In this document: positions 47,061 to 60,038 of the stretch, piece after piece
How positions within the stretch are numbered: the first letter of the stretch is position 1
Layout: each line of letters starts with the position of its first letter
Source: Isoetes taiwanensis
Taxonomy: Eukaryota > Streptophyta > Lycopodiopsida > Isoetales > Isoetaceae
Length of the DNA: 64,000 bases
Direction of reading: 5' to 3'
Assembly: GCA_021234155.1 (NCBI GenBank)
Contig: JAJEKV010000081.1
Span: 3,996,606-4,060,605 of the forward strand
Position numbers and translations under genes: made by a program
The notes under the pieces: model-generated
The model's input: only the letters and a program-made list of their open reading frames with translations
The model's database searches: none
What the model was told of the DNA's origin: nothing

Positions 47061-48865
47061 CAATACCATGCCCAGTAGCTAAACTTATCGGCCACGTGAT
47101 GATCACAATCTAATCACGCCGATGAAGTCGCAAGCATGGCTATCATTGATGTAGCTCCGGCGTTCACGTGATTTTGGTCAACAAGGAAAGATACTACCAA
47201 TCCACACAATGCAATACTTGCCTCATAACCATTCTCCCATGGGGATAATCCATTAGCTATGATGCCTTTGATAAAATACAATGCAACAACTTAGAAAAAC
47301 TTACATGTATACACTTAAACTAACAAAGGTTCCACGCCATAGCCTCATCCGACACCTCATATTGCTCCCCTACCAACTTCCAGATTCCAAAGTTCCAACA
47401 TCTATTTCTTTTTGAACCATTGTTAGCTAAGGTTTTTTAATATTCTAATTAAAACCCACTTTCCATAGCTTAAGATTTATTAATGCGCCTTTAATGTGGA
47501 AACTCCAAATCTTGCACTTCCGGGTTAAAACTCCACAGACCTCATGATCGCAAATGGATGTAGCCTCCGCTAACTTATTCTAAAACTGTGCCCCATCTCC
47601 AGGAACCACTGCTCAATGTTTCATGTTACTTTTAGGACCTTATCTTGTTTAATTCAACAAAGCATACTTAAATAACTAATAATCAAACAGACCTATCTCC
47701 CCATCTCAGACTTAACTTACTATTGTGGGATAGTCCGGGGCTAGATCCCTACCCTTGTACTTCCATAGTTTCTTCTTATACTCCTTGTATATTTATTTAT
47801 CCACTTTCTTATAACTTCATTTAAGGTGTACGTGACATTTGTTAACAGGACATCAAGGAAAAGGACAAATAAACAACGAAACAACCAACAAACAGACGGG
47901 TTACAGACCGGGTTGTAACTTTTTCTGAGCTGCCCACAATGCATCCGGTTCTAATGCCCCAAATCGGCCCTGCTCCATGTCATATCTGGATGTTTCCGCA
48001 TCTTTTGATTCACAACACGATTCCGTCTGGCTGTATGAAAAAACCATTGTTGCAGCCCATATATCTTCTCAACTAGATTCCTCCCGCATCAATTTGTCGC
48101 CTACCTGTGCTCTTTTAGGATAATTACCATGCATCTAGATTATTCCATTCCATTTTCGCTCCTCGATGTTTCAGATGCCATACTTTCTAACATACATAGC
48201 TAAACCTTTCTTATCAATTCATGCATAAATCCAATGATATCAGCCCATGTACCTCGATTAACTCAACAAAACCCCACCAAGAAGAAGATGTTTGATGCCG
48301 CTCTTTGATGTGATCTCCAAGCTTTGCCTCTTTTTGTGTCTCCAACAATGTAATCCTTCTATGCTCCGTAATTGCCTCCGGCCTCCTACAGAAAAAAGGC
48401 TCCTTCTCAAAACACAAGAAAACCCTTTGCTTTTAAGTTTTCACACATGCATGCACGCTGCATGCATGCATGCCATGCATGTATACATAATGTATTTAAA
48501 CACGCATGTTGCCCCATCAAGTGGCCAGTCCGCATAGCCTTTCTAAAAATTAACCCATGTCCTCATGGGTCAATCATAGATCCAAGCACTTCTCAAATCC
48601 CTTATAACTATCATGATCATGTATTCACAAACTACAAGGGAAACCAGACTCAACATTGTCAAATGTTACTTCCATCGCCACATGGAGAATTCCTCCCTTA
48701 TCACTTTATTGCTAACCATCGGGCTTCCGACATCGCCTCCCTCCTCGAGGATACCATCTCCTGATGTTCTAAAAGAAAACCATTAGCATCATAATTCCAC
48801 AATCTCTTTACTTTCCTGATTTGCCATGTCAACTCCCAAAGATCCAACATTGCTCGATACCAACC
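47061..48865 (-). repeat. Module B1
   Basis: First B copy. It ends with TGCTCGATACCAAC, a damaged form of the boundary sequence. Short ORFs inside recur in every copy at matching places and are repeat shadows. Confidence 0.85.
48446..48492. repeat. CATGCATG palindrome cluster, one per B module
   Basis: Overlapping CATGCATG and GCATGC palindromes end in CATGTATACAT. Equivalent clusters lie at about 50275-50320, 52120-52160, 53980-54020, 56874-56910 and (worn) 58745-58775. A TTTAAAT box lies 10-20 bp to the right in most copies, a possible TATA-like element on the minus strand. CATGCATG is also the RY motif bound by plant B3 factors; function here is unknown. Confidence 0.7.
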
Positions 48866-50705
48866 CGGACCTAGCCCGCCAAGTTGACCCTCTATACCAT
48901 GTTTGAGAAGCTAAACTTTATCGGACACAGTGTGATGATCACACCCAATCATCGCCGATGAAGTCGCAAGCATGGCTATCATATGTAGCTCCATGTTCAC
49001 GCATTTTGTCAACAAGGAAAGATACTACCAATCCACACAATGCAATACTTGCCTCATAACCATTCTCCCATGGGGATAATCCATTAGCTATGATGCCTTT
49101 GATAAAATACAATGCAACAACTTAGAAACTTACATGTATACACTTAAACTAACAAAGGTTCCACGCCATAGCCTCATCCGACACCCCATATTGCTCTCCT
49201 ACCAAATTCCCAGATCTCCAAAGTTCCAACATCTATTTCTTTTTTGAACCATTGTTAGCTAAGGTTTTTAATATTCTAATTAAAAACCCACTTTCCATAG
49301 CTTAAGATTTATTAATGCGCCTTTAATGTGAAACTTAAATCTTGCACTTCCGCTTAAAAATCCACAGACCTCATGATCAAGAAATGGATGTAGCCTCTCG
49401 CCAACTTACATTCTAAACCAGTGCCCCATCTCCGTGAACCACTCATTCAATGTTTCATGTTACTTTAGGACCTTATCTTGTTTTAATTCCAACAAAGCAT
49501 ACTTAAATAACTAATAATCAAATCGACCTATCTCCCCGTGATTCAATCAAACTTACTATTGTGGATAGTCCGGGCTAGATCCCTACCCTTGTGCTTCCAT
49601 GGTTTCTTATATACTCCTTGTATATTTATTTATCCACTTTTATAACTTCATTTAAGGTGTACGTGATATTTGTTAACAAGACATCAAGGAAAAGGACAAA
49701 TAAAACAACGAAAACAACCAACAAAACAGCATCGGTTACGTTAACCCATGTCCTAGTTGCAACTTTTCTGAGCCCACAATGCATCAAGTTCTAATGCCCA
49801 AATCGCCCTGCTCCATGTCATACTCTGATGTTTCCATCCTTTTTGTTCTCACAAATAACGATTCCGGCCTCCCGTATGAAAACCATTGTTGCAGCCCATA
49901 TCTTCTCAACTAGATTCCTCCTGCCTCAATTTCGCCTACCCCGTGCTCTTTTTAGATAATTACCATGCATCTAGATTAGCTTTATTCCATCTTTTTCGCT
50001 CCTCCGATGTTTCTCGATGCCATACTTTCTAACATACATAGCTAAACCTTTATCAATTCATGCATAAATCCAATGATATCACCCCATGTACCGATTAACC
50101 AACAAAACCCCACCAGAAGAAGATGTTTGATGCCGCTTTATGTGATCTCCAAGCCTTTGCTCTTTTTGCGTTCCCAACAATCCTTCTATGCTCGCAATGC
50201 CTCGCCTCCTACAAAAGTTTGCAAGGTTCTTCTCAAAAACAAGCACAAGAAAACCCTTTGCTTTTGTTTTTCTACACATGCATGCACGATGCATGCATGC
50301 CATGCATGTATACATAATGCATTTAAATACGCATGTTGCCCCATCATGGGCCAGTCCAAGCATAGGTCCCCTTTCTAAAAATTAACCCATGTCCTCATGG
50401 GTCAATCATAGATCCAAGCACTTCTCAAATCCCTTTATAACTATCATGATCATGTATTCACAAAACTACAAGGGAAACCGCACTTCAACATTGTCAAATG
50501 TTACTTCCATCGCCACATGGAGAATTCCTCCCTTTATCACTTTATTGCTAACCATCAAGCTTCCAGTGATACGCCCCTCCTCCGAGGATACCATCTCCCC
50601 GATGTCTCTAAAAGAAAACCATTAGCATCATAATTCCACAATCTCAACTTACTCTCTGATTTGCCATGTCAACTCCCAAAGATCCAACATTGCTCTGATA
50701 CCAAC
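48866..50705 (-). repeat. Module B2
   Basis: Starts with a short A-derived leader (CGCCAAGTTGACCCTC) joined directly to TATACCATG, so the rest of A is deleted. It ends with the best-preserved boundary in the array, GCTCTGATACCAAC. Confidence 0.85.
50692..50703 (-). other. Retrotransposon primer-binding site (initiator Met-tRNA type)
   Basis: The plus strand reads GCTCTGATACCA, so the minus strand is TGGTATCAGAGC, the standard plant LTR-element primer-binding site complementary to the 3' end of initiator Met-tRNA. Two bases separate it from TGTGACG at 50706, whose minus-strand reading ends CGTCACA, a proper LTR 3' end. Damaged versions occur at the other boundaries near 48852, 52532, 54350, 57296 and 59110. 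Confidence 0.8.
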
Positions 50706-52544
50706 TGTGACGAGCCTGCCAAGTTGACCCTCTATACCATGTCGGAGTAGCTAAACTTACTGACACAGGTGTGATGATCACAATCTAATCACGCCGATGA
50801 AGTCGCAAGCATGGCTATCATTGATGTAGTCTGATGTTCACGCATTCTTTGCGAACAAGGAAAGATACTACCAATCCACACAATGCAATACTTGCCTCAT
50901 AACCATTCTCCCATGGGGATAATCCATTAGCTATGATGCCTTTGATAAAATACAATGCAACAACTTAGAAACTTACATGTATACACTTAAACTAACAAAG
51001 GCTCCACGCCATAGCCTCATCCGACACCTCATATTGCTCTCCTACCTACCTTTTCTCCAGATTCCAAAGTTCCAACATCTATTTTTGAACCATTGTTAGC
51101 TAAGGTTTTTAATATTCTAATTAAAACCCACTTTTCCATAGCTTAAGATTTATTAATGCGCCTTAATGTGGAAACCCAAATCTTGCACTTCGGGCTTAAA
51201 AATCCACAGGACCCTCATGATCATGAAATGGATGTAGCCTCTCGCTTAACTTACTCCTAAAACCGTGCCCCATCTCCGTGAACCACTCATTCAATGTTTC
51301 ATGTTACTTTAGGACCTTATCTTGTTTAATTCAACAAAGCATACTTAAATAACTAATAATCAAATCGCACTATTCCCCGATCCGGTGACTCAACTTACTA
51401 TTGAGGATAGTCCGGCTAGATCCCTACCCTTGTACTTCCATGGTTTCTCTTATACCTTGTATATTTATTTATCCACTTCTTATAACTTCATTTAAGGTGT
51501 AATGCGACATTTGTTAACAAGACATCAAGGAAAAGGACAAATAAAACAACGTAAACAACCAACAAACAGACGTTACAGACCTGCTGTGCAACTTTTCTGA
51601 GCTGCCCACAATGCATCGGGTTCTAATGCCCAAATTGGCCTGCTCCATGTCATATCTGATGTTTCCTGCACCTTTTGGTTCACAAATGTACGATTCCGTC
51701 ATAAATGAAAACCATTGTTGCAGCCTCATATCTTCTCAACTAGATTCCTCCCCGTGATCAATTTTTTGGCCTACTCTGTGCTCTTTAGGATAATTACCAT
51801 GCATCTAGATTAGCTTCATTCCATCTTTCGCTCCTCCTCGATGTTTCGCGATGCCATACTTTCTAACATACATAGCTAAACCTTTCTTATCAATTCATGC
51901 ATAAATCCAATGATATCAGCCCATGTACCGTGATAACTCAAACAAAAACCCCACTGTGAAGAAGATGTTTGATGCCGCCTTGATGTGATCTCCAAGCTCT
52001 TGCCCTTTGGTGTCTCCAAATGTAATCCTTCTATGCTCGCAATCTGCCCTCCGCCTCCTACAAAAAGCTTTGTGGGGCTCCTTCAAAAACACAAGAAAAC
52101 CTTGCTTTTAAGTTTCTACACATGCATGCACGCATGCATGCATGCTATGCATGTATACATACCGATTTAAATACGATGTTGCCCCATCAAGTGGCTGTGT
52201 CCGCTATATGCCCCTTCTAAAAATTAACCCATGTCCTCATGGGTCAATCATAGATCCAAGCACTTCTCAAATCCTTTATAACTATCATGATCATGTATTC
52301 ACAAAACTACAAGGGAAACTGCACTCAACATTGTCAAATGTTACTTCCATCGCTTACATGGAGAATTCTCCCTTATCACTTTATTGCTAACCATCAAGCT
52401 TCCAGACATCGCCCTCCTCCCTCCTGAGGATACCATCTCCCATGTCTCTAAAAGAAAACCATTAGCATCATAATTCCACAATCTCAACTTTACTCTCGAT
52501 TTTGCCATGTCAACTCCCAAAGATCCAACATTGCTCGATACTAA
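50706..52544 (-). repeat. Module B3
   Basis: Starts TGTGACGAGCCTGCCAAG and has the same A deletion as B2. Ends GCTCGATACTAAC. Confidence 0.85.
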
Positions 52545-54362
52545 CAACCGGATTTAGCTCGCCAAGTTGACCCCTCTATACCATGCCTGAGTAGCTAAAT
52601 TATCGACACAAAAGATGATCACAATCTAATCAATCATCTTTCATGAAGTCGCAAGCATGGCTATCATATGTAGCCCCTCATGTCTCACGCATTTTGTCCG
52701 AACAAGGAAAGATACTACCAATCCACACAATGCAATAATTTGCCTCATAACCATTCTCCCATGGGGATAATCCATTAGCTATGATGCCTTTGATAAAATA
52801 CAATGCAACAACTTAGAAACTTACATGTATACACTTAAACTAACAAAGGTTCCACGCCATAGCCTCATCTGACACCTCATATTGCTCTCCTACCAACTTC
52901 TCCAGTGATCTCCAAAGTTCCAACATCTATTTTTTTTTGAACCATTGTTAGCTAAGGTTTTTAATATTCTAATTAAAAAAACCCACTTTCATAGCTTAAG
53001 ATTTATTAATGCGCCTTAATGTGGAAACTCCAAATCTTGCACTTCCGCTTAAAAATCCACAGACCTCATGATCGCAAATGGATGTAGCCTCTCGCCAACT
53101 TACTCCTAAAACCAGCCCCATCTCCGTGAACCACTCATTCAATGTTTCATGTTACTTTAGGACCTTATTGTTTAATTCAACAAAGCATACTTAAATAACT
53201 AATAATCAAATCAGACCTATCTCCCCGTGATCTGTAGATCAACTTACTATTGTGGATAGTCCGGGCTAGATCCCTACCCTTGTACTTCCATGGTTTCTCT
53301 TATAATTCTTTGTATATTTATTTATCCACTTCTTATAACTTCATTTAAGGTGTACGGACATTTGTTAACAAGACATCAAGGAAAAGGACAAATAAAACAA
53401 ATCCAAACAACCAACAAACAGATGATCGGGTTACGCATCGGGTTGCAACTTTTCTGAGCTGCCCACAATGCACGGGTTCTAATGCCCAAATCGGCCTGTT
53501 CCATGTCATATCGGATGTTTCCCTGCACCTTTTAGCTTTGGTTCGCCTCGCATTCCGCCTATCTTTATGAAACCATTGTTGGGTTCTATATCTTCTCAAC
53601 TAGATTCCTCCCCGCATCAATTTCGCCTACCTGTGCTCTTTTTAGGATAATTACCATGCATCTAGATTAGCTTCTATTCCATCTTTCGCTCCTCCGATGT
53701 TTCCAAGATGCCATACTTTCTCGAACATACATAGCTAAACCTTCTTATCAATTCATGCATAAATCCAATGATATCAGCCCATGTACCTCGATTAACTCAA
53801 CAAAACCCCACCAAAGAAGATGTTTGATGCCGCTCTGATGTGATCTCCAAGCTCTTGCCTCTTTGGTGTCTCCAAATGTATCCTTCTATGCTCGCAATGC
53901 CTCTCCTCCTTCCTACAAAAAGCTTTGCAAGGCTCCTTCAAAAACACAAGAAAAACCCTTGCTTTTAAGTTTCCTACACATGGTATGCAAGCATGCATGC
54001 ATGCCATGCATGTATACATACACGTGATTTAAATACGCATGCCCCCCCATCAAGGGCTGTGTCCGCTATAGCCTCCCTTCTAAAAATTAACCCATGTCCT
54101 CATGGGTCAATCATAATCATGTATTCACAAAACTACAAGGAAACTGACTTCAACATTGTCAAATGTTACTTCCATCGCTACATGGAGAATTCTCCTTATC
54201 ACTTTATTGCTAACCATCAAGCTTCCAGATATCGCCCTCCCTCCCTCCGAGGATACCATCTCCGATGTCTCTAAAGAAAACCATTAGCATCATAATTCCA
54301 CAATCTCAACTTACTGATTTGCCATGTCAACTCCCAAAGATCCAACATAGCTATGATACCAA
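52545..54362 (-). repeat. Module B4
   Basis: Has the same A deletion. Near 54110 a ~40-bp block present in other copies (the end of ...CAATCATAGATCCAAGC and what follows) is lost. Ends GCTATGATACCAA. Confidence 0.85.
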
Positions 54363-57310
54363 TCAAGACGAGCCCAAGCTGAAGTTGACCCTCCCCGCAA
54401 CTCCTGGATTTTGTCAAACTTGTATAATTCTAGGTTGATAATATCAAGAATTAAATCTTCCTTTCAATTGAACTTACTTACTCCAAATTCAATGAACAAA
54501 TGTTTATAAACTCAATATAATCGTAAGGTCAACATCCAATAAATCAACATTCTCATAGAGATAACATCCAACTCTAGCAATTCAACCCTAGAATCTTCTC
54601 CAACCACGGTAGCCACAATCGGTGACCAAGGCATCAAGTAGCTTGACCACGCCTTTGCTCATTCATCGCACATATGCACTCACCGGGTTAGTCCTCGTGA
54701 CTAAGTGGGGATCCCCGGCTGTCAGCCGCATGCATGGAAATACTCGCAAATGGGTAAGCACAAACACGACGAAAATCCTACGTGAGCACGCTAAGCAGAC
54801 AATGACAACCTAATGCAAAGGAATATAACACATGAGCAAATGTACTAAAGAACATAGCTAAAATACCAAATCATCATAAACATAGCTCCGACAATGGGAA
54901 GCTCAAATGCCATATATACAGCCCCTAGGCAAAAGATGTTGCCCAACCAGCTTACATTCCAAGCCCTCAGAAGTGTGGTGGGGTGAACCTCGATGATATA
55001 CCCTCTCACCCCCACGCCCGCAATCGGAGGACCTCTACCATGGAGTTCACAAGAGTTGACCCACGTGAGCAATCCCCGCCAGAGAACTACGCCCTGTCAC
55101 AGAACAAGAATACAACATAGAATACAGTGAACATGAGCATGTCTGAGCAACCTAGCCACCTAACCTAGAAGCCCGACCTGAGGTTCCAATAGACATGATC
55201 AAATACCAAGACAACAAAAACAACAATGCAAAGACCAAGACATGTGAAGTTCATTAGAATATTCCCTATACATGTGCCTAGATCATACCGCTGTCGAGGT
55301 TGCCCATACCGCTGAAGTAGCTTTCCCAATGAACCCTACAATGACATAGAAGTATATCTCATACTTAGCATTTTCATAATACTTTATAAATTTACGCTTA
55401 AGGCTATTCATTAAGGAATGCAACTCCATTAGCTTCTAATAAATCCGCTGGTCATAGTAACTTACCATACTTACATATAATTTCATCCAATACCATGTCT
55501 GAGTAGCTAAACTTTCATCGACACATGTGATGATCACAATCTAATCAATGTCGATGAAGTCGCTAGCATGGCTATTTGATGTAGCTCCGATGTTCACGTA
55601 CTTTTGTCGAACAAGGAAAGATACTACCAATCCACACACAATGCAATATTTGCCTCATAACCATTCTCCCATGGGGATAATCCATTAGCTATGATGCCTT
55701 TGATAAAAATACAATGCAACAACTTAGAAACTTACATGTATACACTTAAACTAACAAAGCTCCACGCCATAGCCTCATCTGACACCTCATATTGCTCTCC
55801 CTACCAACTTCCAGATCTCCAAAGTTCCAACATCTATTTTTTTTTTGAACCATTGTTAGCTAAGGTTTTTAATATTCTAATTAAAACCCACTTTCCATAG
55901 CTTAAGATTTATTAATGCGTCTTAATGTGGAAACCCAAATCTTGCACTTCCGGGCTTAAAATCCATTGTGACCTCATGACCTGAAATGGATGTAGCCTCA
56001 GCTAACTTACCCCAGTCTCAGTTCCCATCTCCAGAAAACCACCTGCTCAATGTTTCATGTTACTTTAGGACTTTATCTTGTTTAATCCAACAAAGCATAC
56101 TTAAATAACTAATAATCAAATCACTCCATCTCCCCGTGATCGTGATCGAACTTACTATTGTGGATAGTCCGGCTAGATCCCTACCCCTCAGACTTCCATA
56201 GCTTCTTTATACTCCTTGTATATTTATTTATCCACTCTTATAACTTCATTTAAGGTGTGTATCGATATTTGTTACCGTGGACATCATGAAAAGGACAAAT
56301 AAAACAACGAAACAACCAACAAACAGATCGGGTTACGCACCGGTTGTAACTTTTGAGCTGCCCACAATGCATCGCTTCTAATGCCCAAATCGGCCTCGCT
56401 CCATGTCATCATATCTGATGTTTCCCCGATCTTTTATTCACAAATAATTTATTCCGTCATTGTATGAAAACCATTGTTGTTAAAATCTATATCTTCTCAA
56501 CTAGATTCCTCCCCGTGATCAATTTTGGCCTACAAACTCTCTTTAGATAATTAATTACCATGTATCTAGATTAGCTTCTATTCCATCTTTCGTTCCTCCC
56601 GATGTTTCTCGATGCCATACTTTCTAACATACATAGCTAAATCTTCTTATCAATTCATGCATAAATCCAATGATATCGCCCATGTACCTCGATTAACTCA
56701 ACAAAACCCCACCAGAAGAAGATGTTTGATGCCGCTCTTTGATGTGATCTCCAAGCCCTTGCCTCTTTTGGTGTCTCCAAATGTAATCCTTTCTATGCTC
56801 TCGTACTGCCTCCTACAAAAGCTTTGCAAGGCTCTTCTCAAAACACAAGAAAACCCTTGTTTTAAGTTTCTACACATGCATGCACGATGCATGCATGCAT
56901 GCCATGCATGTACATAATGTGATTTAAATACGACACTATCAAGTGGGCGTGTCCGCTATACCTCTTCTAAAAAATTAACCCATGTCCTCATGGGTCAATC
57001 ATAGATCCAAGCACTTCTCAAATCCCTTTATAACTATCAATGAACAATGTATTCACAAAACTACAAGGGAAATCCACAAATCAACATTGTCAAATGTTAA
57101 CATCCATCGCTATATGGAGAATTCTCCCTTTATCACTTTATTGCTAACCATCAAGCTTCGAAGACTACCGCTTCCTCCCTCCGGAGAGGATACCATCTCC
57201 GCTGTCTCTAAAAAGAAAAACCATAGCATCATAATTCCACAATCTCAACTTAAACTCCTGGGATTTGCCATGTCAACTCCCAAAGATCCAACATTGCTCG
57301 ACCTAATAAC
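54363..57310 (-). repeat. Modules A2 and B5, second full-length unit
   Basis: The A part (54363 to about 55490) matches A1 throughout, with GATTTTGTCAAACTTGTATA, the TCACAAGAGTTGACC block and AAGAACATAGCTAAAATACC, and runs into B5 at CCAATACCATGTCTGAG. This shows that A+B is the ancestral unit. The boundary with B6 is badly degraded (GCTCGACCTAATAAC). Confidence 0.85.
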
Positions 57311-59120
57311 CGAATATAACAGCCAAATCGCTGAACTCTATAAAATACCTGAGTAGCATAAACTTAGTCGACATGTGATGATCACAATCTAATCACGCCA
57401 TGAAAGCGCAAGCATGGCTATCATTGATGTAGCGCAAGTTCACGAACTTTGGTGAACAAGGAAAGATACTACCAATCCACACAATGCACATCCTTGCCCT
57501 CATAACCATTCTCCCATGGGATAATCCATTAGCTATGATGCCTTTGATAAAAATACAATGCAACAACTTTGAAACTTACATGTATACACTTAAACTAACA
57601 ATCCACATAGCCTCATATCCGACACCCCCGTATTAGTTCTCCTACCAACTTCCGTCATTCCAAAGTTCCAACATCTATTTCTTTTTGAACCATTGTTAGC
57701 AAGGTTTTTAATATTCTAATTAAAACCCACTTTCCATAGCTTAAGATTTATTATTACACGCGCCTTTTAATGTGGAAACTCCAAATCTTGCACTTCTCGC
57801 TTAAAATCCACAGACCTCAAGGATCAAAAATGGATGTAGCCTCTCGCCAACTTACTTCTTCCTAAAACCAGCCCCATCTCCGTGAACCACTCATTCAATG
57901 TTTCATGTTACTAGGACCTTATCTTGTTTAATTCAACAAAGCATTCTTAAATAACTAATAATCAAATCGCATCTATCTCCCCGTGATCCAGATCAACTAC
58001 TATTGTGGATAGTCCGGGCTAGATCCCTACCCTTGTAATTTCCATAGTTTCTTTATAATTCTTGTATATTTATTTATCCACTTTATAACTTCATTTAAGG
58101 TGTGTACGTGACATTTGTTAACAAGACATCAAGGAAAAAGGACAAATAAAACAACTAAACAACCAACAAACAGACGCGGGTTACGCAATCTGGGTTGCAA
58201 CTTTTCTGAGCTGCCCACAATGCATCGGGTTCTAATGCCCAAATCGGCCTCAGTTCCATGTCATATCTGGGATGTTTCCAGACCTTTATTCACAAATGAC
58301 GATTCCGCCTCATAGGCTGAAAAACCATCATAAGTGTTCTACATTCCTGTCCTGCCCCTATCTCTATTCTATTCTATTCTCAACTAGATTCCTCCCTCGA
58401 TCACCTCGCCTACCCGTGCCCTTTTGCATAATTACCATGCATCTAGATTTCAGTTTTATTCCATCTTTCGCTCCTCCCGATGTTTCTCGCATTTTCATAC
58501 TTCTCTCTCGAACATACATAGCTAAACCTTCTTATCAATCCATGCATAACCAATGATATCAGCCCATGTACCTCTCGACACTAACAAACCCCACCGAAGA
58601 AGATGTTTGATGCCGCTCTGATGCGGATCTCCAAGCTCTTGCCTTTGGTGTTCCAATGAATCCTTCGCGCTCACAAGAATTGCCTCCGCCTCTACAAAAG
58701 CTTTGCATATTCCTTCTAAAACACAAGAAAACCCTCGGCTTTTGTTTCATTACGCATATGCGATGCCATGCATGTATACATAATGATTTAAATACGATGT
58801 CATTTCCATCAAGTGGGTTGTAGTCCTACATAGCCTCCCCTTCTAAAAATTAACCCATGTCCCTCAGTCACCATAATCATGTATTCACAAACTAAGGGAA
58901 ACTGTACTCAATATCATACAATGTTACTTCCATCGCCATATATGGAGAATTTCCTTATCACTTTATTGCTAAACCATCAAGCTTCCAAAGATAATGCTCT
59001 CCTCTGAGGGGATACCATCTCCCGAAGGTTCCTCAAAAGAAAACCACAAGATCATAATCACACCAACTTCTACTCTTGACGGCTATGTCAACTCCCAAAG
59101 ATCCAACATTCGATAATTAA
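57311..59120 (-). repeat. Module B6
   Basis: Last B copy and the most diverged, with many small indels and a degenerate CATGCA block near 58750. It lacks most of A. Confidence 0.8.
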
Positions 59121-60038
59121 CCGTAGACGTAGCTCCTCGCTAAGTTGACCCTCCCCCAACTCGATTTTGTCAAACTTGTATAATTCTAGTTGATAATATC
59201 AAGAATTAAATCTCTTTCCAATTGAACCTACCCAAATCTAATGAACAAATGTTTATAAACTCAATATAATCGTGTAAGGTCAATCCACAAATCAACATTC
59301 TGAGTAGAGATAACATCCTGTCCTTACAAATTCAACCCTAGAATCTTTCCTCACAACCACGAGCCACAACTCCACTACCTGCTAGTTTGGATCACCAAGC
59401 CCATTCAATCGCATATGCACTCACCGGGTTAGTCCGCGGACTAAGTGGGGATCCCCTGGTCACACAGATGCATGGAAATATCATCGAAATCTCAAAAGCA
59501 CAAACACGTGACGGAAACCTAATGCGGAGCACAAGCATAAGACAATGACAAACCTTAATGCAAAGGAATATAAATACATGAGCAAATGTAAGCAAAGAAC
59601 ATAGCCAAAATACCAAATCATCATAAACATAGTTCCGGACATGGGAAGCTCAAACCACCTATATATACAGCTCCCCAGCAAAAAGATGTTGTCCAACCAG
59701 CTATTATATATTCCAAGCCCCGAAGGTGGTGGGGTGAACCCCAGATGCGATAAATTCTCTCACCACGTCCGCCCCGCCCGGAGGACCTCTACTCATGGAG
59801 TTCACAGAGTTGACTGACGTGAGCAATCCCCTCGCCACAGAACCACGGTCACAGAGTACAAGAATACAACATGTATCATGTGTGAACATGAGCATGCTCC
59901 TGAGCAACCTAGCCACCAACCTAGAAGCCCGACTCCTGAGGTTCCAATAATAGACATGATCAAATACTCAAGACAAATGCTTGAACAATGCAAAGACTAA
60001 GATACATGTGAAGTTCATTAGAATATTCCCTATACAGC
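59121..60038 (-). repeat. Module A3, truncated
   Basis: Matches A1 and A2 from AAGTTGACCCTCCC through TGAAGTTCATTAGAATATTC. Similarity stops after CCCTATACA at about 60038, where A1 continues ATGTGCCCAGATC. The array therefore ends inside A. Confidence 0.8.

Larger units (their letters stand above)
45928..60038 (-). repeat. A/B array derived from an LTR retrotransposon
   Basis: Two modules recur in direct orientation. B, ~1.84 kb, holds a near-constant block AACCATTCTCCCATGGGGAT followed by AATCCATTAGCTATGATGCC. Anchors (ACAAGGAAAG) lie at 47181, 49012, 50855, 52702, 55611 and 57456, giving spacings of 1831, 1843, 1847, 2909 and 1845. The 2909 step contains an extra A module. Order: A1-B1-B2-B3-B4-A2-B5-B6-A3. 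Boundaries have a reverse-complemented tRNA primer-binding site followed by TGTGACG, so the parent ran on the minus strand. No gag or pol was recognised, so these are non-coding units (TRIM/LARD-like) or an LTR-plus-leader satellite. Confidence 0.85.

Noticed and set aside
48292-48764. Recurring 60-130-codon frames with HACMHACHACIH-like tails in each B module
   Set aside because: They are translations of the CATGCA palindrome cluster, change frame between copies, and show no conserved start or end.
45928-60038. CRISPR-like or rDNA spacer array
   Set aside because: Units are 1.8-2.9 kb without short repeats and unique spacers, and no rRNA sequence was recognised. Boundaries match LTR/primer-binding-site structure instead.
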